The position numbers and the translations under genes are program-made. From Actinomycetota bacterium (lineage in GTDB: Bacteria; Actinomycetota; Actinomycetes; JACCUZ01): DNA of 63,681 nucleotides. The notes under the pieces were generated by a model. The model was not told where the DNA came from, did not search any database, and saw nothing but the letters and a program-made list of their open reading frames with translations. Shown piece by piece: positions 31,649 through 41,377 of this stretch. Numbering within the stretch: the first letter of the stretch is position 1; the number at the start of each line of letters is the position of its first letter. The DNA is taken from assembly GCA_030841035.1 (NCBI GenBank), contig JAVEDI010000079.1:1-63681 (forward strand), given 5' to 3'.

Positions 31649-32106
31649 GCACCGTCGGGGTGGTGCCGACGCGGGTGGTGGCCTGCGAGCACTGCGGCCG
31701 CAGGAACCGCGTGCCGGCCGTTGCCGAGGGCGTCCCGCGGTGCGGCAACTGCCACAACGCCCTGCCCTGGGTGGCAGACGCCGACGACCAGACGTTCGCG
31801 CAGGTGGCAGAGGCCACCTCGTTGCCGGTGCTCGTCGACCTCTGGGCGCCGTGGTGCGGGCCCTGTCGCATGGTCAGCCCGGTGCTCGAACAGCTGGCGC
31901 GCGAGCGCGCCGGGCGGCTCAAGCTGGTCAAGGTCGACTCCGACGTCGCCCCGCAGGTGTCGCGGCGCTTCGAGGTGCAGGCCATCCCCACCCTCGTCCT
32001 GCTCAAGAACGGCCGCGTCCTCGCTCGTCAGGTCGGGGCAGCTCCGGCCCCGACGCTGCGAGCCTGGCTCGACCAGGCGCTGCCCGAGGAGGAGCAGCCC
32101 TCATGA
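31645..32106 (+). CDS. Thioredoxin 2 (TrxC type, with N-terminal zinc finger)
   Basis: 153 residues. An N-terminal CxxC pair ([12 protein letters not shown]) and a second pair ([10 protein letters not shown]) form the zinc-binding region that defines Trx2/TrxC. The thioredoxin fold follows with the active site [17 protein letters not shown] and the cis-Pro [14 protein letters not shown] reductant for protein disulfides under oxidative stress. Embedded between clpB and the UBP-finger gene with 4-base overlaps on both sides, so it is made with the chaperones. Confidence 0.95.
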
Positions 32107-32378
32107 GCGCCGTGCCCCAGTACCGCGTCGACCCGCACGTCCGCTACATCCGCCCGGTGCGGCCCCGCACGCCGCAAGGCTGCGAGGACTGCCTGCGGCT
32201 GGGCACGCCGTGGGTCCACCTGCGGCTGTGCCTGACGTGCGGGCACGTCGGGTGCTGTGACTCGTCGCCGATGAAGCACGCCCGTGCGCACGTGCACACC
32301 TCCGGTCACCCCATCGTGCAGTCGCTGGAGCCCGGCGAGGACTGGCGCTGGTGCTACATCGACGAGACGTACGTCTGA
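32103..32378 (+). CDS. UBP-type zinc finger protein
   Basis: 91 residues. A UBP-type zinc finger: CEDCLRLGTPWVHLRLCLTC, then HVGCCDSSPMKHARAHVHTS, with the usual Cys/His zinc ligands, and HPIVQSLEPGEDWRWCY. In eukaryotes this fold binds ubiquitin; in actinobacteria, which lack classical ubiquitin, its role is unknown but it often sits with redox genes. Overlaps the thioredoxin stop by 4 bases, and the TrxR-like fusion gene begins 6 bases after its stop. Likely a cytosolic redox or quality-control accessory. Confidence 0.88.
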   Translation: MSAVPQYRVDPHVRYIRPVRPRTPQGCEDCLRLGTPWVHLRLCLTCGHVGCCDSSPMKHARAHVHTSGHPIVQSLEPGEDWRWCYIDETYV

Positions 32379-32384
32379 GCCGCC

Positions 32385-34127
32385 ATGACCACATCACCTC
32401 CCGACGCCACGGCGAGCCCAGTGACCGCAGGTCCAGCGACCGACTCGGACCTGCAGGAGACGCCCGACATCCACGGTGCCTACCCCCGGCTCACCGACGA
32501 CCAGATCGCCGAGCTGGAGAAGCGCGGCCAGCGGCGCCCGACGGTGCAGGGCGAGGTGCTCTACCGGTCCGGCGACATCGGCTGCGACTTCATCGTGGTG
32601 CTCACCGGACTCGTCGCGGTGACCGAGGGGTTCGCCTCGCCCGACGACGAGCCGCCCCCGCGGGTCATCGCGGTGCACGGCCCGAAGCGCTTCCTCGGTG
32701 AGCTCTCGGTCCTGACCGGCCAGGCCGTGCTGCTCAGCGCCGTCGTACGGGCGCCGGGTGAGACGCTGGTCGTGCCGATCGAGGGACTGAAGGACGCCGT
32801 CGCCCAGGACGCCGCACTGGGCGACCTGATCCTGCGGGCGCTGATCATCCGGCGCAACCTGCACATCGGGCTCGGTGCCGGGCTGCGTGTCCTCGGGTCG
32901 CGCTTCTCGCCCGACGCCCGCCGGCTGCGCGACTTCCTTGCCCGCAACCGGGTGCCGCACCGCTGGATCGACCTCGAGACCGACCAGGAGGCGGAGGCGA
33001 TGCTGCGTCACCTGGGTGTCTCGCCGGAGGAGACCCCCGTCGTGATCTGGCGCGGCCAGCAGGTACTGCGCAACCCCACCAACGCCGCGCTCGCCGAGCT
33101 GCTCGGGCTACGGCAGGGACCTGAGCGCTCGGTGTGCGACCTCGTCGTCGTGGGTGCCGGACCGGCCGGTCTGGCCGCTGCGGTCTACGGTGCGTCCGAG
33201 GGTCTTGCGACCGTCGTCGTGGAGTCGGTGGCGGCGGGTGGTCAGGCCGGCACGTCGTCGCGGATCGAGAACTACCTCGGCTTCCCGGCCGGGATCTCCG
33301 GCGCGGAGCTGGCCGACCGCGCGGTCATCCAGGCGCGGCGGTTCGGGGCACACATCACGGTGCCCGCCACCGCGCTGGGGCTCAGCGGCAACGGCGGCCA
33401 CCACGTGCTGCGGCTGGACGGGACGGAGGAGGTGCTCGCCCGCGCGGTGCTGATCGCGACCGGGGCGCAGTACCGGCGGCTCGAGGTGCCGGGGGTCCAG
33501 GAGTTCGAGAGCAGTGTCTACTACGCGGCGACCGAGATGGAGGCGGCGTACTGCCGCGAGGAACCCGTCGTCGTGGTCGGCGGCGGCAACTCGGCCGGCC
33601 AGGCGGCGTGCTTCCTGGCTGATCATGCGGCACAGGTACACGTCGTGGTGCGCAACCCCGACCTGGAGACCGACATGTCCCGCTACCTCGCCGACCGCAT
33701 CCGTCGCAGTCCACGGATCACCATCAGTCTCAACACCGTGGTCGCCCGGCTGGAGGGCTCCCGCGTGCTGGAGCGCGTCGTGCTCGAGAACGTCGTCACG
33801 CAGGAGGAGACTGTCGTGCCCGCGCACGCCCTGTTCGTCTTCATCGGCACCCAGCCGCACGTCCAGTGGCTGGGCTCGTCGGTGGCGCTGGACCCCGAGG
33901 GGTTCGTGCTGACCGGAGAGCCCGCCGAGGACGCGCTTCCGGCCGAGCCCGACGACGGCGTACGCACCCGGTTGCTCCTCGAGACCACGGCCCGAGGCGT
34001 CTTCGCGGCCGGCGACGTACGCAGCGGCTCGGTCAAGCGCGTGGCGGCCGCCGTCGGGGACGGTGCACTCGCCGTACGTCTCGTGCACGAGCACCTGGAG
34101 CGTGCCGGGGTCGGGGTGCACGTCTGA
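32385..34127 (+). CDS. cNMP-binding / thioredoxin-reductase-like fusion protein
   Basis: 580 residues in three parts. About 40-150: cyclic-nucleotide-binding (Crp) fold, GEVLYRSGDIGCDFIVVLTG and GPKRFLGELSVLTGQA. About 165-240: a thioredoxin/glutaredoxin-like half (FLARNRVPHRWIDLETDQEA, SPEETPVVIWRGQQ). About 250-575: FAD/NAD(P)-binding thioredoxin reductase fold ([54 protein letters not shown]). The reductase's CxxC redox pair is missing: only one Cys (EAAYC) is found where it should be, so it cannot reduce thioredoxin by the standard route. It follows the thioredoxin and UBP-finger genes in the same operon. Confidence 0.9.
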   Translation: MTTSPPDATASPVTAGPATDSDLQETPDIHGAYPRLTDDQIAELEKRGQRRPTVQGEVLYRSGDIGCDFIVVLTGLVAVTEGFASPDDEPPPRVIAVHGPKRFLGELSVLTGQAVLLSAVVRAPGETLVVPIEGLKDAVAQDAALGDLILRALIIRRNLHIGLGAGLRVLGSRFSPDARRLRDFLARNRVPHRWIDLETDQEAEAMLRHLGVSPEETPVVIWRGQQVLRNPTNAALAELLGLRQGPERSVCDLVVVGAGPAGLAAAVYGASEGLATVVVESVAAGGQAGTSSRIENYLGFPAGISGAELADRAVIQARRFGAHITVPATALGLSGNGGHHVLRLDGTEEVLARAVLIATGAQYRRLEVPGVQEFESSVYYAATEMEAAYCREEPVVVVGGGNSAGQAACFLADHAAQVHVVVRNPDLETDMSRYLADRIRRSPRITISLNTVVARLEGSRVLERVVLENVVTQEETVVPAHALFVFIGTQPHVQWLGSSVALDPEGFVLTGEPAEDALPAEPDDGVRTRLLLETTARGVFAAGDVRSGSVKRVAAAVGDGALAVRLVHEHLERAGVGVHV

Positions 34128-34128
34128 G

Positions 34129-35169
34129 ATGAAGGCCGTCCGTGTGCACGCCTACGGGCAACGACCGAGCGTCGACGACGTCCCCGAGCCGACCGTCAGC
34201 GGACCGTGGGACGTGCTCGTCGAGATCGGCGCTGCGGGACTGTGCCGCACCGATCTGCACGTGATCGAAGGGCAGTGGGCGGACAAGGCCCGCGTCGCGC
34301 TGCCCTACGTCCTCGGCCACGAGAATGCGGGGTGGGTCCGCGAGACCGCCGGCGCCGTGACCAACGTCGCTCCCGGTGACGCGGTGATCCTGCACCCGCA
34401 CGTCACGTGCGGGCTCTGCCGGGCCTGCCGGTCGGGTGACGACGTGCACTGCGAACGACGCCAGTTCCCCGGCATCGACCGGGACGGCGGCATGGCGCAG
34501 CTGCTGCTGACCACGGCGCGGTGTTGCGTGAGACTCGACGACGGACTGGCCCCCGCGGACGTCGCGGCTCTCGCCGACGCGGGACTGACGGCCTACCACG
34601 CGGTGCGCAAGGCGCTGCCGCTGTTGTTCCCGGGCACGACCTGCGTGGTCGTCGGTGCCGGCGGCCTGGGCCACATCGGCATCCAGTGCCTCGCCGCCGT
34701 CAGCGCCGCCCGCATCGTGGTCATCGACCGCAACGAGGAGGCCCTCGCCCTCGCGAAGAAGCTCGGTGCGCACGAGACGGTGCTGGCCGACGGCGGGCAC
34801 GTGGACCGGGTCCTCGCGATGACCGGGGGACAGGGTGCGCACGTCGTGCTCGACTTCGTCGGGGAGCGCGGGGCAGAGGCCGAGGCGTGGGCGATGACCC
34901 GCCAAGCCGGGTCGGACTTCGTGATCGGCTACGGAGGCGAGATCCGCATCCCCACCATCGACATCATCTCGAGCGAACGCAACGTCATCGGCAACCTCGT
35001 CGGCAGCTTCAACGACCTGGCAGAGCTGATGTCGCTCACCGCCGAGGGCCGCGTCACGCTGCACACCCGGACCTACCCGCTGGACGCGGTGAACGAGGCC
35101 ATGGACGACCTGGAGGCCGGCCATCTCGCCGGCGCCCGCGCGATCCTGGTGCCCGACCGGCTGTCGTGA
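34129..35169 (+). CDS. NAD(P)-dependent zinc alcohol dehydrogenase
   Basis: 346 residues, medium-chain alcohol dehydrogenase. Zinc and substrate sites: GLCRTDLHVIEGQWA and GHENAGWVRETAGAV; structural zinc in THVTC-like block HVTCGLCRACRSGDDVHCER; cofactor loop VVGAGGLGHIGIQCLAAV. One base separates its ATG from the preceding stop, so it closes the stress/redox operon. Possible role: aldehyde detoxification or NAD(H) balancing under stress. Convergent with hrpA, whose stop is 11 bases away. Confidence 0.9.
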   Translation: MKAVRVHAYGQRPSVDDVPEPTVSGPWDVLVEIGAAGLCRTDLHVIEGQWADKARVALPYVLGHENAGWVRETAGAVTNVAPGDAVILHPHVTCGLCRACRSGDDVHCERRQFPGIDRDGGMAQLLLTTARCCVRLDDGLAPADVAALADAGLTAYHAVRKALPLLFPGTTCVVVGAGGLGHIGIQCLAAVSAARIVVIDRNEEALALAKKLGAHETVLADGGHVDRVLAMTGGQGAHVVLDFVGERGAEAEAWAMTRQAGSDFVIGYGGEIRIPTIDIISSERNVIGNLVGSFNDLAELMSLTAEGRVTLHTRTYPLDAVNEAMDDLEAGHLAGARAILVPDRLS

Positions 35170-35180
35170 GCGAGCGACCT

Positions 35181-38100
35181 CTAGCCGCGTAGCCGCGCAG
35201 CGGTCTGCTCCATCGCTCGCCTGATGCGCTGGGGCGAGACCGGCGACGGTGTCCCGAGGGTCTGGGCGAACAGGCTTACGCGCAGCTCCTGCATCATCCA
35301 GCGCAGCTCGTGCACCGAGGGGTCGTCGCGGACCGACTCGGGCAGTGCGGCGCGCCAAGCGGCGTACTCGGCGTCCATCGCCTGCACCTGCGCCAGCAGC
35401 ACCCGGTCGCGATCCGGCCTGCTGTCCAGGCTCTCCAGGCGACGTTCGGCCGCGCGCAGGTAGCGGTGGACGTCGCGCAGCCGACCGCGTCCCGTCGCGG
35501 CAACGAAACCGGGCCGCACGAGCGAAGCGACCTGTGCGCGGACGTCGACGAGTGCGGGCAGCAGGACCGCGCTGGCGGTGCTGCCCGCGCGCAGCTCCAC
35601 CTCGCGCGCGGTCGTGAGGATCGCGGCGACCTGGCGTACGACGTCGAGCAGCGTGCCGGGCAGCTCGGCCGCCACCGCGTCGCGCAGCCGGGCGAACCCG
35701 TCTGCGTCGCGCACGATGCCGCCCTGCTCGCTCATCAGCGCGTCGACCGCGCAGGTGAGGCAGTCGTCGAGCAGGGCCGGCACGCTGCCGTGCCGGTTGT
35801 GGCCCAGCGCCAGCTTGGTCGCGTTGTCCAGGCGGCCCACCACGCCCACCAACGGCGAGGTCACCTGCAGCAACAGCAGTCGGCGCGTGCCGGCCCAGGT
35901 GGCTCGTGATGCCTGCGCCGAGGACCCGAGCACCCGCACCGCCACCGTCTCGCCCTCGTCCACCAGGGCCGGGAAGCCGCGCACCTCGTGCCCGTCGCGC
36001 GTACCGGTGAACGACGCTGGCAGCTCCCCGAACGACCAGTCGCGCAGCGCCGCGACCTCGACGTCGGCAGCCGCCTGCGACACGGTCCTCGCCACCGTCG
36101 GCTGCAGGGCGCGCTTGAGGGCGGTGAGGTCCTTTCCCTCGGCCAATCGCCGGCCGCGCTCGTCCTCGACCCGGAAGGTCAGGCGCAGGTGGTCCGGCAC
36201 ACGGGACAGGTCCCACGCGTCCGGCGGTACGTCGACGCCGGTGCGGGCCCGCAAGCCGCGCGCCACCGCGTCGGTCAGCGCGCCACCGTCGGGCGTCAGC
36301 TGGTCGACGAGGGCGCGCGCGTGGTCGGGCGCCGGCACGAGGCTGCGCCGCAGCGGCTTGGGCAAGGACCGCAGGAGCGCCGTGACCAGCTCCAGGCGCA
36401 GGCCCGGCACCTGCCAGTCGAAGCCGCGTGCCTCGACCTGGTTGAGCACCGGCAGAGGCACGTGCACGGTGACCCCGTCGGCGTCCGCGCCGGGCTCGAA
36501 CTGGTAGGTCAACGGCAGCACCTGACCGCCCGTTCGCCAGGCGTCCGGGTAGTCGTGCCCGCTCACCTGGCGCGCGTCGTCGCGCATCAGCATGGCGGGC
36601 TCGAAGGCGAGCAGGTCGGGCTGCGTGCGGCGGGTCTTCTTCCACCAGGCGTCGAAGTGTCGCGCCGACACGACATCGGCAGGCACCCGCCGGTCGTAGA
36701 AGTCGAACAGCGTCTCGTCGTCGACCAGGATGTCGCGACGTCGCGCCCGGTGCTCCAGCTCCTCGACCTCCTCGAGCAGCTCACGGTTGGCGTGGAAGAA
36801 CCGGTGGTGCGTGCGCCACTCGCCCTGCACGAGCGCGTGACGGATGAACAGCTCGCGCGACAGGCCGGGATCGATGCGCCCGTAGGTGATCCGCCGCGAC
36901 GCCACGATCGGCACGCCGTACAGGGTGACCTTCTCGTAGGCCATCACGGCGCCCTGCTCGCGGGACCAGTGCGGCTCGCTGTAGCTGCGTCTCACCAGGT
37001 GCTCGGCGAGCGGCTCCACCCACTCGGGCTCGATCCGCGCCAGGTCACGGCCCCACAGCCGCGAGGTCTCGACGAGCTCTCCGGCCATCACCCAGCGCGG
37101 CGGCTTCCTGACCAGCGCGGACCCGGGCCACGGAGCGAACCGCGCGCCACGGGCGCCGACGTACTCCCGCTTGTCCTGCTCCCACAGGCCGACGTGGGAG
37201 AGCAGCCCCGCGAGCAACGCGGTGTGCAACGGCCGAAGCAGTGCGTCGGGGTCGCGCGCCTCCGGCACGTGGCGGGACGGTGACGTGATGCCGAGGGAGC
37301 GGGCCACCGAGCGCAGCTGCCCGTAGAGGTCCTGCCACTCGCGGACGCGCAGGTAGTGCAGGAACTCCGCCTTGCACAGCCGCCGGAAGGCGCTGGAGCT
37401 CAGCTCGTCCTGCTGCTGCTGCAGATAGGTCCAGAGGTTCCAGTAGGTCAGGAAGTCGGAGCGGTCGTCGGCGAAGCGGCGATGCTTGTCGTCGGCGGCC
37501 TGCTGCTTGTCGGCCGGCCGCTCCCGCGGATCCTGCACGGACAACGCGGTGGCGATCACCATCACCTCCTCGACGCAGCCGTTGCGGTCGGCCTCCAGCA
37601 CCATGCGCGCGAGCCGCGGGTCCAGCGGCAGCCGGGCCAGCCGTCGGCCCAGCGGGGTCAGCCGGCGTCGCTCGTCGCCCGAGCCCGGCTCCAGCGCGCC
37701 CAGCTCCTCGAGCAGCGCGATGCCGTCGCGAACCTGTCGGCGGTCGGGCGGCTCGACGAACGGGAACGCCGCTATGTCACCGAGGCCCAGCGCGGTCATC
37801 GCCAGGATGACGGAGGCCAGGTTCGTGCGAAGGATCTCCGGTTCGGTGAACTGCGGCCGCGAGAGGAAGTCCTGCTCGCTGTAGAGCCTGATGCAGATGC
37901 CCTCCTCGACGCGACCGCACCGGCCCTTGCGCTGGTTCGCCGAGGCCTGCGACACCTTCTCGATGGGCAGCCGCTGCACCTTGCGCTGGTGGCTGTAGCG
38001 CGAGATGCGGGCCGTGCCCGGATCGACGACGTAGCGGATGCCGGGCACCGTCAGGGACGTCTCGGCGACGTTGGTCGCGAGCACCACCCGACGGCCTGCG

Positions 38101-38990
38101 TGCGGCGCGAACACCCGGTGCTGCTCGGCCGCGGACAGCCGCGCGTAGAGGGGCAGGATCTCCGCGTCGCCGCCGACGTGGCGGCGCAGCGCGTCGGCCG
38201 TGTCGCGGATCTCGCGTTCCCCCGAGAGGAACACGAGTACGTCACCCGGCCCCTCCAGCGACAGCTCGTCCACCGCATCGACGATCGCCTGGACCTGGTC
38301 ACGCTCCTCCCCGTCCTCGCTGTCGGGGTCGACCACGGGGCGGTAGCGGACCTCGACCGGGAAGGTGCGCCCCGACACCTCGACGACCGGCGCGTCGTAG
38401 AAGTGGCGGGCGAAGCGCGCGGTGTCGATGGTGGCGGAGGTGATGACGACCTTGAGGTCCGGCCGGCGGGGCAGCAGCGCCTTGAGGTAGCCGAGCAGGA
38501 AGTCGACGTTCAGGCTGCGCTCGTGCGCCTCGTCGACGATCAGGGTGTCGTACGCCGAGAGGGTGCGGTCGCGCTGGATCTCGGCCAGCAGGATGCCGTC
38601 GGTCATCAGCTTGATCCGGGTGTCCGGGCTCGACCGGTCGTTGAAGCGGACCGTGTAGCCGACGTCCGTCCCGAGCGGCGTGCCCAGCTCCTCGGCGATG
38701 CGCTCGGCCACGGCCCGGGCTGCGATCCGCCGCGGCTGGGTGTGACCGATCATGGCGGATTCCCCGCGACCGAGCTCCAGGCAGATCTTCGGGAGCTGCG
38801 TCGTCTTCCCGGAGCCGGTCTCGCCGGCGAGGATCACGACCTGGTGGTCGCGGATGGCCGCCGCGATCTCCTCCCGGCGCTGGCTGACCGGGAGCTGCGC
38901 GGGATAGCGGATCGGCGGCAGCGCGCGGCGGCGGGGCTCCGGAGAGGTACCGCGGCCGGCCGGGGGAGAGGGGGAGCTGGGGGCGCGCAT
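35181..38990 (-). CDS. hrpA: ATP-dependent RNA helicase HrpA (DEAH box)
   Basis: 1269 residues, matching the family's usual 1280-1300. DEAH-box core: AGETGSGKTTQLPKI, GHTQPRRIAARAVAERI, LIVDEAHERSLN, VITSATIDTARF, SANQRKGRCGRVEEGICIRL; then the HA2/OB domains and the long C-terminal HrpA-specific region (DUF3418) to the end. Used in mRNA processing and ribosome rescue from stalled mRNA in E. coli. ATG 38990 (MRAPSSPSPP) is favoured over longer upstream frames that would run into the divergent GGDEF promoter region. Confidence 0.95.
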   Translation of the reverse strand: MRAPSSPSPPAGRGTSPEPRRRALPPIRYPAQLPVSQRREEIAAAIRDHQVVILAGETGSGKTTQLPKICLELGRGESAMIGHTQPRRIAARAVAERIAEELGTPLGTDVGYTVRFNDRSSPDTRIKLMTDGILLAEIQRDRTLSAYDTLIVDEAHERSLNVDFLLGYLKALLPRRPDLKVVITSATIDTARFARHFYDAPVVEVSGRTFPVEVRYRPVVDPDSEDGEERDQVQAIVDAVDELSLEGPGDVLVFLSGEREIRDTADALRRHVGGDAEILPLYARLSAAEQHRVFAPHAGRRVVLATNVAETSLTVPGIRYVVDPGTARISRYSHQRKVQRLPIEKVSQASANQRKGRCGRVEEGICIRLYSEQDFLSRPQFTEPEILRTNLASVILAMTALGLGDIAAFPFVEPPDRRQVRDGIALLEELGALEPGSGDERRRLTPLGRRLARLPLDPRLARMVLEADRNGCVEEVMVIATALSVQDPRERPADKQQAADDKHRRFADDRSDFLTYWNLWTYLQQQQDELSSSAFRRLCKAEFLHYLRVREWQDLYGQLRSVARSLGITSPSRHVPEARDPDALLRPLHTALLAGLLSHVGLWEQDKREYVGARGARFAPWPGSALVRKPPRWVMAGELVETSRLWGRDLARIEPEWVEPLAEHLVRRSYSEPHWSREQGAVMAYEKVTLYGVPIVASRRITYGRIDPGLSRELFIRHALVQGEWRTHHRFFHANRELLEEVEELEHRARRRDILVDDETLFDFYDRRVPADVVSARHFDAWWKKTRRTQPDLLAFEPAMLMRDDARQVSGHDYPDAWRTGGQVLPLTYQFEPGADADGVTVHVPLPVLNQVEARGFDWQVPGLRLELVTALLRSLPKPLRRSLVPAPDHARALVDQLTPDGGALTDAVARGLRARTGVDVPPDAWDLSRVPDHLRLTFRVEDERGRRLAEGKDLTALKRALQPTVARTVSQAAADVEVAALRDWSFGELPASFTGTRDGHEVRGFPALVDEGETVAVRVLGSSAQASRATWAGTRRLLLLQVTSPLVGVVGRLDNATKLALGHNRHGSVPALLDDCLTCAVDALMSEQGGIVRDADGFARLRDAVAAELPGTLLDVVRQVAAILTTAREVELRAGSTASAVLLPALVDVRAQVASLVRPGFVAATGRGRLRDVHRYLRAAERRLESLDSRPDRDRVLLAQVQAMDAEYAAWRAALPESVRDDPSVHELRWMMQELRVSLFAQTLGTPSPVSPQRIRRAMEQTAARLRG

Positions 38991-39097
38991 GCGCCGTCCA
39001 GCGTAGGTGAGGCGCCACCGCGGCGGCGAAACGGTTTGCCGCTGCATGCTCAACCCCGGCGTTTCCCGGCCGATGTACCCGTTGACGGAGGTGAGGC

Positions 39098-41377
39098 ATG
39101 CGCGAGGCGAGGCCACGGAGGCCGGGCCTGCCGGCAAGCGTCGCGTGGCTGTATCTCGGCTTCTGCGTGCTGATGGCGGTGGGGCTCGTCGCCCTGCGCG
39201 GATCTGCGCTGGTCGCCGCGCCGTTCGCGCTCACAGGTGTCGGTACGACGGTCGCGGTGCTCGTCGGCCGTCGGCTGAACCGCCCCGCGGTGACCCTGCC
39301 CTGGACGGTCTGCGCCGTCGCGTGCACGGCCTTCATCGTCGGCGCCGTGCTGCGCCAGGTGCTCGCCGGACAGCCGCTGGCCCCCCTCGCCGACGCGGCG
39401 ACGCTCACCGGCTACGCGGGAACGTTGACCGCCTTCATCGCGCTGACCCTCAACCGCAAGGGCGCTGGGCGTGCGCTGCACGAGCTGGTCGACGGGCTCA
39501 TCGTGCTCGCCGCGACCGGCTCCGCGGCCCTCGTCTTCTTCACCCTGCCGACCGCCCACGTGATGGGCCTCACACCCTTCGCCGTGCTGCAGGGCGCCTA
39601 TCCGGTCATCGACGTCGCTCTCGCCTTCGTCACCCTCCTGCTCTCGTTCACCTCCGCCAACCGGGCGGCGTCCTTCTGGCTGCTGGCCCTCACCGTGCTC
39701 GGCATCCTCGTCGGCGACATCGGCTACGCGCACATCGGCACGCAGGGTCACACGATCGGCTCACCCCTGCTGGACCTGCCGTTCGTGCTCGCCTTCGGCT
39801 GTTTCGGGGCGGCCGCCCTGCACCCGTCGATGGTGTCGCTCTCGGCCATCCAGACGCGCCCGGTGCAGGCGTGGTCGGGCGGTCGCCTCGCTCTGCTCGT
39901 GCCCGCTCTGCTGCTACCGCCTGCTGTCGTGATCGTGGGCAACACGACCGAGGCGGCGTGGATCGGGGGCACCGGCGCCGCTCTGGTGGCCGTCCTTCTG
40001 CTGCTGCGCGCCCTGGGCGCGGTGCACGAACACGCTGAGTCGCAGCACGGGCTGCGCTACCAGGCCACTCACGACGCACTGACCGGTCTCGCCAACCGCG
40101 CCGCCCTGGTGACTCGCGTCGAGGACATGCTGCGCGTCACCGAACGCGAGGACTGCCGCGTCGACCTGCTCTTCCTCGACATCGACTCCTTCAAGCTGGT
40201 CAACGACACCTGGGGCCACCAGGTCGGTGACCGGGTGCTGCGCATCGCGGCACAGCGGCTGCAGGCGGTGGCCGGGCCCTCCGACGTACTGGCCCGCATC
40301 GGTGGCGACGAGTTCGTGGTGGCCCGCCTGGTCGCGCCGACCATGTCCCGCAGCGGCGAGGACCTGGCGGCGAGCATCATGGAGTCCTTCCATGTCCCGC
40401 TGCCGGATCTGGAAGGTGCGCTCGTCGCGACCGTGTCGATCGGCCTCGTCCGCTCGCAGCACCCGGCGACCGCCGAGGGCCTGCTGCGCGACGCCGACAC
40501 GGCGATGTACCGGGCCAAGGGCGTGGGCAAGAACCGGTGCGTCGTCTTCGACTCGTCGATGCATGACGCAGTGCGGCAGCGCGTCGAGACCGAGCTCGCG
40601 CTGCGGACGGCGCTGTTTCGCAACGAGCTGCTGCTGCACTACCAACCGATCGTGTCCCTGCACGACAGCGAGGTGCGCGGTGTCGAGGCGCTGCTGCGCT
40701 GGGCGCACCCGCGGTTCGGCATGGTCTCACCGCTGGACTTCATCCCGGTCGCCGAGGAGACCGGTCTCATCGTCGAGATCGGCGAGTGGGTCGTCTCCGA
40801 GGCGGTCCGCCAGCTGAGCTCGTGGCGGGCGAGCGGGGCGCGTGACCTGTGGGTCTCCGTCAACGTCTCTGCGAGGCAGCTGCGCGACAGCAGCCTGGTC
40901 GGGCACGTCGAGCGTGAGCTGCGCAGGCACAACGTGCCCGCCGACTGCCTCCTGATCGAGATCACCGAGTCGGCGATGATGGCCGACGAGGACGCCTCGG
41001 CAGAGGTGCTTGAACGGCTACGGCGGCTGGGCGTCTCCCTCGCGGTCGACGACTTCGGCACCGGCTACTCGTCCCTCGGGCACCTGCGGCGCTTCCCGGT
41101 GTCCAAGGTCAAGATCGACCGCGGCTTCGTGTCCCGCGTGGACGTCGACAGCGGCGACGCCGCCATCGTGCGTGCGGTCGTCGCGATGTCACACGCCATG
41201 GGCCTCGAGGTCGTGGCCGAAGGCATCGAGACCGAGTCGCAGCGGGCGCTGCTGGAGCGCTCGGGCGTCTCGCTGGGCCAGGGCTGGCTGTTCGGCCGGC
41301 CGCTGGCGGCCGAGGACTGCGGGTTCGTCGACCGCGAGTCGGATCAGGCGCTGCGGGCGAAGTCGTACCCGATGTAG
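39098..41377 (+). CDS. Membrane-bound GGDEF-EAL cyclic-di-GMP protein
   Basis: 759 residues. Up to eight membrane segments in residues 10-310. GGDEF domain about 325-485 with an intact RIGGDEFVVA active site but no RxxD inhibitory site 5 residues before it. EAL domain about 505-750 with all catalytic blocks: VEALLRWAHP, NVSARQL, EITESAMM, DDFGTGYSSL, KIDRGFV, AEGIET, GQGWLFGRPL. It may synthesise or degrade c-di-GMP; the balance cannot be read from sequence. Sits alone; divergent from hrpA. Its last 34 bases overlap the acyltransferase gene in convergent orientation. Confidence 0.94.
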   Translation: MREARPRRPGLPASVAWLYLGFCVLMAVGLVALRGSALVAAPFALTGVGTTVAVLVGRRLNRPAVTLPWTVCAVACTAFIVGAVLRQVLAGQPLAPLADAATLTGYAGTLTAFIALTLNRKGAGRALHELVDGLIVLAATGSAALVFFTLPTAHVMGLTPFAVLQGAYPVIDVALAFVTLLLSFTSANRAASFWLLALTVLGILVGDIGYAHIGTQGHTIGSPLLDLPFVLAFGCFGAAALHPSMVSLSAIQTRPVQAWSGGRLALLVPALLLPPAVVIVGNTTEAAWIGGTGAALVAVLLLLRALGAVHEHAESQHGLRYQATHDALTGLANRAALVTRVEDMLRVTEREDCRVDLLFLDIDSFKLVNDTWGHQVGDRVLRIAAQRLQAVAGPSDVLARIGGDEFVVARLVAPTMSRSGEDLAASIMESFHVPLPDLEGALVATVSIGLVRSQHPATAEGLLRDADTAMYRAKGVGKNRCVVFDSSMHDAVRQRVETELALRTALFRNELLLHYQPIVSLHDSEVRGVEALLRWAHPRFGMVSPLDFIPVAEETGLIVEIGEWVVSEAVRQLSSWRASGARDLWVSVNVSARQLRDSSLVGHVERELRRHNVPADCLLIEITESAMMADEDASAEVLERLRRLGVSLAVDDFGTGYSSLGHLRRFPVSKVKIDRGFVSRVDVDSGDAAIVRAVVAMSHAMGLEVVAEGIETESQRALLERSGVSLGQGWLFGRPLAAEDCGFVDRESDQALRAKSYPM

